Positions 1 through 5,827 of a stretch of DNA of 5,897 bases are shown here, piece by piece. The notes beneath the pieces were generated by a model. That model worked only from the letters and a program-made list of their open reading frames with translations. It ran no database searches and was not told the DNA's origin. This DNA comes from a bacterium. GTDB taxonomy: Bacteria; SZUA-79; Acidulodesulfobacterales; Acidulodesulfobacteraceae. Within the stretch, counting starts at the first letter, position 1. Each line of letters starts with the position of its first letter. The DNA lies in assembly GCA_021806125.1 (NCBI GenBank), contig JAJZYC010000092.1:1-5897 (forward strand). The letters are read 5' to 3'. A program made the position numbers and the translations under genes.

Positions 1-306
1 TAAGCCGGATGAAATGTCGTACGGGATATTTTTAATAAAAAAATCTAACAAATTTGCTATCCTGTCGGTATTAATGCTCAGGTTTCGGATAAGCGGGCGG
101 TCAGAAGTTTTTCCTCTTACGGGCAGACCATAAATATCTTTAATATTTTCCTTTAAAATTTTTGAAACAAGTCTCTTCTGCAAAATAAGGATATTTTTAT
201 AAATATCGGATACGCCTTCAAGGTCTGCCGCCGCCCCTTTTCTTTTATCTAAATTATATAATTTGAGGTCGATATTTTTTATTACCTGCTCAAAACCGTT
301 CATCAT
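1..306 (-). CDS. fdhE: Probable FdhE-like formate dehydrogenase maturation protein, N-terminal part
   Basis: This frame is open from the ATG at 306 to the window edge, giving 102 residues and no stop, so the gene continues outside. FdhE proteins bind exported formate dehydrogenases in the cytoplasm and help mature them before export. The visible part is charged and helical, with an early DIYKNILILQ helix (about residues 34-43). A DRPLIRNL stretch (about 69-76) then leads into a helix containing ANLLDFF. This resembles the start of FdhE proteins, where a helix is followed by a P-L-x motif and a second leucine-rich helix. The zinc-binding Cys pairs that would prove FdhE lie further on and are not visible. 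Position is the other support: it follows the beta-gamma gene by 22 bases, like fdhE after fdoGHI in E. coli. ATG codons stand at 306 and 303. The only GAGG upstream (321-324) is rather far from both, so the exact start is uncertain. The identification is partly inference from context. Confidence 0.55.
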   Translation of the reverse strand, partial: MMNGFEQVIKNIDLKLYNLDKRKGAAADLEGVSDIYKNILILQKRLVSKILKENIKDIYGLPVRGKTSDRPLIRNLSINTDRIANLLDFFIKNIPYDISSGL

Positions 307-328
307 TTTTTATCTTGCAGCCTCTTTT

Positions 329-1807
329 TTATTTAATGTTATTAAGCCATAATCCGTGATGAAATTTTGCCCATGACGATTTTACTTTACCTGTAATCAT
401 GCCTGCGAACGAACCGGGAATTGCTATTAAGCCCAGATAAATATGCGCTATTATAGCACATATTAAAAATATTGCCGTTAGCTCGTGAATAAAAAGGCCG
501 GATCTTGCCGCAAAGGAGCCAAAAAAACCCGGGAACCATATAAATAGTCCCGAGATAAAGAGCAGTGCAAGCCCTGCCGAAAAACACCAGAAGACCAATT
601 TTTGCCCCCCGTTAAATTTATCCGATTTAACGATATTTTTCTCGTCATGAATCAAATACGAATATATATTTTTAATAAAATCAATATCGTACGGTTTTAT
701 CGACATGTCCTTAAGCCATTTAATAAAGAGGATGCCAAACGATATAAGAAATATAACCCCTATCCATGGGTGAAGAAATCTGGAAGATTGCGGCCCTCCA
801 AGGATATTCGACAGCCAGAAAAGTTTAGGAGAATAAAGGGATAAGCCCGATACAATGAGCAAAATAGCGGAAATTGCCACAGTCCAGTGTATAATTCGAG
901 TCGCAAGATTATGTCTGTCTATTTCCCCCTCCTCTTTGCCTTCTTTAGCCGCCAAATCTTCCGGCACTTTTGACTGTCCGGCGGTTATGAGGTGCACAAA
1001 CGAACCGAGGGTGGTCAGCCCCATAAATAAACCTCCGAATACCGCAAGCGGACCTTTGGTAAATGTAGTAAGCGGTGAGACTTCGGGGTTTTTTGGTAGA
1101 CTGTAATCTTCCGTATTATTTCCATAAGGAAGAATAGTCATAACATGGGTTCCGCCGACGCCTTTGGGGCTATATAGCTTTGCGTTTTTAAACCCCCTTT
1201 TTACAAGTTTTTTAATTTCCGTCTTTGCATTGCTTAATATCTTATGTTTTTCTCCAAATGTTATGGCGGTAGTGGGGCAGGCTTTGGCGCATGAAGGAGG
1301 AAGGCCTGCATCTATCCTGTCTATACAAAGCGTGCATTTATATACTCTATTCGACACAGAGTCGAATTGAGGAATATTAAACGGGCATGCGGAAACGCAA
1401 AATTGACAGCCGGTGCATTTATCCTGATTAAAGTCCACTATGCCGTTTTCATATTGAACAATAGCATAAGGAGAAGGGCATGCGATAAGGCAGGCGGGCT
1501 CTTCGCAATGCATGCATCCGTTTTTTCTAATAAGGTATTTGACATTTCCGTCTATTACGGCTTCGTTAAAATATACCATCGTCCATGTCGTGGGGGTAAG
1601 CGAACGGTGAAGCTGCATACTCCCGAAGTTTTCGGTTTTATCCGGCGGCAAATTATTCCATTCCTTGCACGCCACCTCGCAAGCCTTGCATCCAGTGCAT
1701 CGCGATAGGTCTATAAGCTTAACTAATTCAGGCGTTTCCGTTCTTATAACAGGCGAATTCGACGAAACAGCTGAAGCGCTTTTTATGGCTATACTATTAT
1801 TAATCAT
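329..1807 (-). CDS. Formate dehydrogenase beta-gamma fusion: four-cluster ferredoxin subunit joined to cytochrome b556 subunit
   Basis: This 492-residue protein joins what are two subunits, FdnH and FdnI, in E. coli. Residues 1-275 are the beta part. They hold 16 cysteines in four groups (37/40/43/47, 98/101/106/110, 131/134/137/141, 158/161/173/177), enough for four [4Fe-4S] clusters, followed by the family motif GVGGTHVM (216-223). A membrane helix at about 252-275 matches the FdnH anchor. After a charged linker (about 276-300), the rest is the cytochrome b part with four membrane helices. His307, His346, His441 and His455 match the heme ligands His18, His57, His155 and His169 of E. coli FdnI, with the same 39- and 14-residue spacings. 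The fusion fits the topology, because in E. coli the FdnH C-terminus and the FdnI N-terminus are both cytoplasmic. It should carry electrons from the catalytic subunit to quinone. There is no signal peptide, as in FdnH, which is exported in complex with the alpha subunit. The ATG at 1807 has a strong ribosome binding site. Confidence 0.95.
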   Translation of the reverse strand: MINNSIAIKSASAVSSNSPVIRTETPELVKLIDLSRCTGCKACEVACKEWNNLPPDKTENFGSMQLHRSLTPTTWTMVYFNEAVIDGNVKYLIRKNGCMHCEEPACLIACPSPYAIVQYENGIVDFNQDKCTGCQFCVSACPFNIPQFDSVSNRVYKCTLCIDRIDAGLPPSCAKACPTTAITFGEKHKILSNAKTEIKKLVKRGFKNAKLYSPKGVGGTHVMTILPYGNNTEDYSLPKNPEVSPLTTFTKGPLAVFGGLFMGLTTLGSFVHLITAGQSKVPEDLAAKEGKEEGEIDRHNLATRIIHWTVAISAILLIVSGLSLYSPKLFWLSNILGGPQSSRFLHPWIGVIFLISFGILFIKWLKDMSIKPYDIDFIKNIYSYLIHDEKNIVKSDKFNGGQKLVFWCFSAGLALLFISGLFIWFPGFFGSFAARSGLFIHELTAIFLICAIIAHIYLGLIAIPGSFAGMITGKVKSSWAKFHHGLWLNNIK

Positions 1808-1814
1808 AATAATC

Positions 1815-1821
1815 TCTCCTT
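1815..1821 (-). promoter_or_regulatory. Shine-Dalgarno of the beta-gamma gene overlapping the alpha stop codon
   Basis: The minus strand reads TAAGGAGAG, in which TAA (1822-1820) is the stop codon of the alpha subunit and AAGGAGA is a near-perfect Shine-Dalgarno sequence. AGGAG lies 8 bases before the ATG at 1807. With only 12 bases between the genes, ribosomes ending the alpha subunit are placed to restart on the beta-gamma gene. This suggests translational coupling; the coupling itself is inference. Confidence 0.85.
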
Positions 1822-4800
1822 ACGGTTTAGAAATATTAACAAGGAATGTTTTGTATTCCGGCGTGAAAGCATTCGGGTCCCCGACTGTAAGAGTAAGCAG
1901 GTTTGCAAGCGGTCCCTTAACTAATCCTTCATATCCCCAGTGAAGCGGAACGCCTATCTGCCATACTTTTTTACCGTTGACGATAAGCGGTTCGATCCTT
2001 CTTGTAACGACCGCAACGCCGACAATCGCGCCTCTTGCGGAAGACACCTTAACCTTGCCTCCGTTTTGAATATCTTTTTCTTTTGCAAGTTCATACGGAA
2101 GCTCGACGAAAAAGTCCGGCATTATTTCGACTAGATATGGAACCCATCTGGTAAGATAATGTTCATGCTCGGCAACCCTGTAAGTGGTACATACATAAGG
2201 ATATTTAGAGGATTTTCCGATAATGTCTAGCTTGTCTTTGAAAAATTTTACCGCCGGGTTTATCGCAACATTTGGATGAAGTATATTAACCGTGGGTGAT
2301 TCTATAGGTTCGTAATGTTCGGCAATGGGGCCGTCCACAAGGGCGCTGGAAAATATATTTGCATAACCGCTGTTAGTCATAATAAAAGGACCGATTTCTT
2401 TCGACGGCGGAGCCGTCGGCGGATAATCAGGAACATCGCCCACCCATTCCTTGCCGTTCCACCACAAAGCGCGGAGCCTTTCATTCCACGGGTTTCCTTT
2501 AAGGTCTGCAGATGCCCTATTGTACAGTATTCTCCGGTTGACGGGCCAGCTCCACGACCATTCATGGAACATGCCCATTTTGGTATTATCCGTCAGTTTC
2601 TTCCTTTTCATCATATTTCCGGCTTCCGTAAACGATCCCGAGTATATCCAATTTCCGCTCGCCGTTGTGCCGTCGTCTTTTAAAACGACAAACGAGGGGA
2701 GCAGTTTTCCAGTTTTTAAATCCTTTCCGTTAATCTCTTTTGCTATTTCCTCCTTCGTAGGGGAATAGATATCCTCATAATTCCAAGATAAGTCTGTTAT
2801 AGGTCCGGGGAATGCTCCTCCGCTTTTCTCATATAATTTTCTGATTTTCAAGAAAATATTCGAGATTATCCATGTATCGGATTTTATATTATATGCAGGG
2901 TCGTATGCCTTGTATTTCCACTGCACCCATCTGCCGCTATTCGTGAAGGAGCCGTCCTCTTCTATCCAGTCTGAAGACGGAAGCATGAAAACCTCCGTGT
3001 TTATCTCCTCCGGGTCCGCCCCCGGTCTTTTCCAGAAACATGCGGTTTCGTGGGCAAACGGGTCTATGACAGCCAGCCACTTCAACCTTCCGAGCGAGGC
3101 AAGCATTTTATCCGAATTTGGCCCCACGCATGCGGGATTCATTCCGAAATCTATAAGCCCGTTTATCTTTCCGTAAAACATCGCGTTAAACGCAAACATC
3201 CATGTCGTATTGCTATCGAGCCTTGGAAGATATTCATAATTAAAATCGTTTTCTTTAGTTGCACTGTTCCCCCACCAAGCCTTTAACAGGCTGACGAGAA
3301 ATTTGGGAGTATTAGACCAGTAGTTGACGGCGTGTTTATCTATCTTAGACGGCGTATTTTCTTTTAAGTATGTTCCGAGAGTAGTTTGTGTTTTAACCGG
3401 CATTTTAAGATAACCTGGAAGAGTAGTAGCGACAAGGCCATGATCCGTCTGCCCCTGAACATTTGCATGACCCCTTAAGGCATTAACGCCGCCTCCAGGT
3501 CTTCCGATATTGCCCAAAAGAAGCTGGAGCATTGAAGCCGCCCTTATATTTTGGGAGCCGACGGTATGCTGTGTCCATCCAACGGCATACATAACGGTTC
3601 CTACCCTGTCCGGGTTGCCTGTCGAACATATGACGCGCGCGGCTTCGATTAATTTTCCCGAGGACACGCCGGTTATTTTGGAAACCGTTTCGGGAGTATA
3701 TCTTGAATAATGTTTTTTGACTATTTGAAAGACGGAGTGTGGATTTTCAAGCGAAAGGTCTTTCATGACATTACCGCTTGAGTCAAGCTGAAAACCCCAG
3801 CTTGCGGTGTCATATTTATGTTCGTTTTCGAGGTAACCGCTAAAAAGTCCGTCCTTAAATCCGAAATTATTTTTAACAAGGAATGGAGCGTTAGTATAAT
3901 TTACGACATATTCTTTAAAATATAAATTATTGGTTATGCAATAGTTTATGAGAAAGCCAAGAAACGCGATATCTGTTCCTGACCTTAAGGGAACAAAAAT
4001 ATCGGCAACCGCCGCGGTTCTGGTTAAACGAGGATCTATTACTACTATTTTTGCGTTTTTTTTCTCGCGAGCTTTTAGCGCCCACCTGAAGCCTACGGGA
4101 TGATTTTCCCCAGGGTTTGCGCCCATTACCATTATGACATCCGAGTTTTTAAGATCTATCCAATGATTTGTCATTGCCCCACGACCAAAGGAAGCGGCCA
4201 AACTGACCACTGTTGGGGCGTGTCATATTCTTGCTTGTCCGTCGATATAGACGAGACCAAGCGACCTCATAGCTTTTACAAAAAGGTAATTGTTTTCGTT
4301 TGCGCAGGGAGAACCTCCTACTGCGGCAATAGTCGGCAGCTGATTTAAAACATAGCCTTCTTTGTCTTTGGTTATAAAATTCTTATCCCTTTCTTCTTTA
4401 ATAAGCGATGCAATTTTGTCTAACGCAAAATCCCATGAAACCTCTTCCCATTCTTTAGACCCCTTTCTTCTGTAAAGAGGGGCTTTAACCCTGTTCTTAT
4501 TTACCGTTATCTGCATTGTCGCAGAGCCTTTCGCACAGAGCCTTCCCTGATTTATCGGACTGTCGGGATCGCCTTCTATATGCATAATAGACGGCCTTGC
4601 ATTCACGGAACCGTCTCCTGCGGAATATGCTATCATGCTGCATCCTACCGCGCAAAACGGACAGATGCTTTTAGTTTCTTTTGCCTTTTCTATTTTTAAT
4701 GTTCTTGATTCCGCCATGGCTTTATCCATGGACAAACCGAATAAATCGGTTTCCCCGATTATCGAGGCTACCACTACCCCTTTAATAAACGAGCGCCTTG

Positions 4801-4822
4801 AAATCTGCATTTTGTCCCCCAT
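1820..4822 (-). CDS. fdnG: Formate dehydrogenase alpha (catalytic) subunit, selenoprotein of the FDH-N/FDH-O type
   Basis: This is the exported catalytic subunit that oxidises formate to CO2 at a bis-pterin molybdenum (or tungsten) centre. The protein has 1000 residues (E. coli FdnG has 1015), counting the in-frame TGA at 4223-4225 as selenocysteine 200. The N-terminus is a twin-arginine signal (SRRSFIKG, residues 8-15) with a likely cleavage site after A-M-A (35-37). Cys54, 57, 61 and 96 bind one [4Fe-4S] cluster, and Lys98 follows in LCAKG. The active site is ARI-Sec-HAPTV, with His201 after Sec200 as in E. coli (Sec196-His197). Arg450 in NALRGH matches the essential active-site arginine at the same offset of four. 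The molybdopterin dinucleotide-binding C-terminal domain covers about 870-1000. The ATG at 4822 gives the longest form, but the ATG at 4810 may be the true start: GGGGGA (4815-4820) precedes it by four bases, and MQISRR then resembles the E. coli start MDVSRR. A program reading TGA as stop would split this into two broken genes. It could equally be named fdoG. Confidence 0.95.
4176..4219 (-). promoter_or_regulatory. SECIS-like RNA hairpin for selenocysteine insertion
   Basis: Directly after the TGA codon the transcript can fold. A seven-pair upper stem joins AGUGGUC (4211-4205) to GGCCGCU (4199-4193), two pairs being G-U wobbles, around a five-base loop AGUUU (4204-4200). A lower stem of six Watson-Crick pairs can join GCCCCA (4219-4214) to UGGGGC (4181-4176), with unpaired bases between the two, mostly on the 3' side. 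Bacterial SECIS elements lie inside the coding region just after the UGA and present a GU in a small apical loop to SelB. The loop here has GU, begins 18 bases after the UGA, and resembles the AGUCU loop I recall for E. coli fdnG. I paired this by eye and computed no energy. Confidence 0.8.
4223..4225 (-). other. In-frame UGA read as selenocysteine (Sec200)
   Basis: TGA sits in the alpha reading frame between codons for GQARI and HAPTVVSLA. The E. coli FdnG active site is QARV-Sec-HGPTVASLA, so the stop falls exactly on the catalytic selenocysteine. The frame stays open on both sides with continuous family similarity, which argues against a true nonsense mutation. The host should therefore carry selA, selB, selD and selC elsewhere; none is in this window. 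Confidence 0.95.
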
Positions 4823-4863
4823 AATTAAATCTTAAAATTAATTAGGATATCAAATTTAATTTA

Positions 4864-4891
4864 ATTATATCGCCGAAAATAAATATGTCAA
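4864..4891 (-). promoter_or_regulatory. Sigma-70-type promoter of the formate dehydrogenase operon
   Basis: The minus strand carries a perfect TTGACA (-35, 4891-4886) and a perfect TATAAT (-10, 4869-4864), separated by 16 bases. Transcription would start near 4857, leaving a leader of about 35 bases to the ATG at 4822, or about 47 to the ATG at 4810. No sigma-54 -24/-12 element was seen. Such a strong core promoter on an anaerobic respiratory operon would usually need a repressor or another control; see the inverted repeat that overlaps the -35 box. Confidence 0.8.
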
Positions 4892-4915
4892 ATGTAATGG
4901 ATTATTTTTACATTT
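4890..4915. repeat. Perfect 8-bp inverted repeat overlapping the -35 box (candidate operator)
   Basis: On the minus strand AAATGTAA (4915-4908) and TTACATTT (4897-4890) are exact reverse complements separated by 10 bases. The right arm covers the first two bases of the -35 hexamer. The arm centres are 18 bases apart, somewhat under two helical turns, which could suit a dimeric DNA-binding protein, and binding there would block RNA polymerase. It does not match the FNR consensus TTGAT-N4-ATCAA. No regulator can be named from the sequence. Confidence 0.45.
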
Positions 4916-4919
4916 CGGA

Positions 4920-4996
4920 TGGTGTGTCCGGCGGGATTCGAACCCGCTGCCTCAGGAGTCGGAGTCCTGCGCTCTATCCGGATGAGCTACGGACAC
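4920..4996 (-). tRNA. tRNA-Arg, anticodon CCG
   Basis: A complete cloverleaf can be drawn by eye. The acceptor stem GTGTCCG pairs with CGGACAC over all seven positions. The D arm is GCTC/GAGC with A20 after the G18-G19 pair, an arginine identity base. The anticodon stem CAGGA/TCCTG carries the loop CTCCGAC, so the anticodon is CCG and it reads the arginine codon CGG. The T arm GCGGG/CCCGC holds the TTCGAAT loop. The discriminator base is A (4923) and the CCA end is encoded (4922-4920). No intron is present. The mature 5' end is at 4996. No hairpin followed by a T-run lies between it and the formate dehydrogenase promoter, so some read-through into that operon is possible. Confidence 0.97.
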
Positions 4997-5030
4997 GTAA
5001 ATAATAAAACGGTAAGAGTTAGTTCATAAA

Positions 5031-5063
5031 TATATATTATATAATATATATTATATAATATAT
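5031..5063. repeat. AT-only tandem and palindromic repeat between divergent genes
   Basis: The 14-base unit TATATATTATATAA occurs twice in exact tandem (5031-5044 and 5045-5058), followed by TATAT of a third copy. The stretch contains no G or C and is also palindromic, since the unit followed by TATATA equals its own reverse complement. Because of the symmetry it offers TATAAT twice on the plus strand (5040-5045, 5054-5059) and twice on the minus strand (5041-5036, 5055-5050). It may therefore supply -10 boxes both to the tRNA and to the plus-strand gene at 5066. No good -35 hexamer accompanies any of them, so promoter function is inference. Confidence 0.6.
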
Positions 5064-5065
5064 GC

Positions 5066-5764
5066 ATGGAAAAAAAATATAGAAAAAATAGAGAACTAAG
5101 TTTATTAAATTCTAAGGTGATAGAATTTTCAAATGTCGTCGAGCAAAATCTTGAAGAGATTCTTAACGAACTTATAACTAATAATTATAAGCGGTATAAT
5201 AACGTCCTAGGCAATGTAATAGAAAATAAAACCCGCTGTAACATATTATACACAGAGATTAACGAACTCGTTCTGCAAATATTATCCTCAAGAAACCTGA
5301 ATTTATCGTCTTTAAAATTATTATGCAAAAGAGGAAATTCCGATTACAAAAATTTTGCCGGCATAATCACGCGCATAATGAAATTTACAGGCCATTTACA
5401 GGATATCTACAGCGGTATCGAACTAATAAAAAACAATATTAATGAACTGTATAAATATCCCGCTTTTAAAAAGCAGGCGTATATTCCGGAATTCTGTCTT
5501 GCCTTAAGCTCTTTTTTTAAGGAAAATATCGATATATTTTTCATGCAATCGGGCAAAGACGAAAAGATAAAAAGCAAAACGGCGGCGGAATTATCCAAAA
5601 TTATATTTTTAGGCAATAAAATAATGAATGAATTTTTTCTTAACGTAATAAGCGAAAACAAAGGCGGCATAAAAGATTCCGGAAATCAGGTTATTTATTA
5701 TTCAAATATAATATCGATTTTAGAATTAATTTCCATAAACAGCGTGGAATTTACGTTTATTTAA
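5066..5764 (+). CDS. Helical protein resembling a degenerate PhoU-domain protein
   Basis: This 232-residue protein has about the length of PhoU (roughly 220-240 residues) and appears entirely helical, without signal peptide or membrane segment. PhoU proteins are two-repeat three-helix bundles that regulate phosphate transporters and PhoR-type kinases. The first half (about 10-125) has the expected order. A helix carries VVEQNLEEILNEL; a second runs through N-x-LYTEINELVLQIL, like the N-x-LE-x-EID helix of PhoU; a third holds IITRIMKFTGHLQDI. The second half (about 138-232) repeats the pattern more loosely and ends in VEFTFI, like the VIFIV end of PhoU. The metal-binding E-x-x-x-D motifs are weak: Gly109-x-x-x-Asp113 in the first repeat and Ile-x-x-x-Glu in the second by my alignment. 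No Shine-Dalgarno precedes the ATG; TAA at 5042-5044 is the nearest upstream in-frame stop, and no ATG, GTG or TTG lies between it and 5066. The gene is far richer in AT than the formate dehydrogenase genes. The assignment rests on pattern only; another helical bundle is possible. Confidence 0.5.
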   Translation: MEKKYRKNRELSLLNSKVIEFSNVVEQNLEEILNELITNNYKRYNNVLGNVIENKTRCNILYTEINELVLQILSSRNLNLSSLKLLCKRGNSDYKNFAGIITRIMKFTGHLQDIYSGIELIKNNINELYKYPAFKKQAYIPEFCLALSSFFKENIDIFFMQSGKDEKIKSKTAAELSKIIFLGNKIMNEFFLNVISENKGGIKDSGNQVIYYSNIISILELISINSVEFTFI

Positions 5765-5784
5765 TATCGGCCTGCTAAAAAATT

Positions 5785-5810
5785 ATTAAATGACTTTTAG
5801 GTCATTTAAT
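5785..5810. repeat. Perfect 10-bp inverted repeat, hairpin or operator
   Basis: ATTAAATGAC (5785-5794) and GTCATTTAAT (5801-5810) are exact reverse complements around the six-base loop TTTTAG. It lies between the PhoU-like gene and the next plus-strand gene. In plus-strand RNA the hairpin is followed by GGTAAAATTT rather than a T-run, so it is a poor terminator for the gene on its left. On the minus strand it is followed by AATTTTTTA, a better terminator tail for transcripts coming from the right. The stem has only two G-C pairs and would be weak as RNA, so an operator site is an equal possibility. Confidence 0.5.
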
Positions 5811-5827
5811 GGTAAAATTTATTTATA

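Noticed and set aside
602..3710. Many open plus-strand frames of 60-120 codons across the formate dehydrogenase genes
   Set aside because: They lie antisense to strongly supported coding sequence, have no recognisable family features and no convincing ribosome sites.
4208..4225. Two separate genes: a 199-residue truncated molybdoprotein ending at 4223 and a second starting with GTG at 4210
   Set aside because: Both pieces are in the same frame, and family similarity runs straight through the TGA, which falls on the known selenocysteine; no ribosome site precedes the GTG.
4100..4835. Plus-strand frames at 4100-4348 and 4635-4835
   Set aside because: They are antisense to the alpha subunit N-terminal region, whose conserved cysteines, signal peptide and active site fix the true strand.
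4890..4915. The inverted repeat after the tRNA as a Rho-independent terminator
   Set aside because: The arms are AT-rich with a 10-base loop, and the following bases are TGACATATTT rather than a T-run.
4920..4945. Phage or island attachment site at the tRNA 3' end
   Set aside because: No second copy of the tRNA 3' end and no integrase appear in the window.
4920..4996. Selenocysteine tRNA, which would fit the neighbouring selenoprotein
   Set aside because: The anticodon is CCG, not TCA, and the acceptor and variable arms have ordinary sizes; it is tRNA-Arg.
5031..5063. CRISPR-like or iteron array
   Set aside because: Only two full copies, with no spacers between them and no cas or replication gene nearby.
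5407..5670. Minus-strand frame of 87 codons with hydrophobic stretches
   Set aside because: It lies wholly inside the PhoU-like gene on the other strand; its hydrophobicity comes from reading an AT-rich helical gene backwards.
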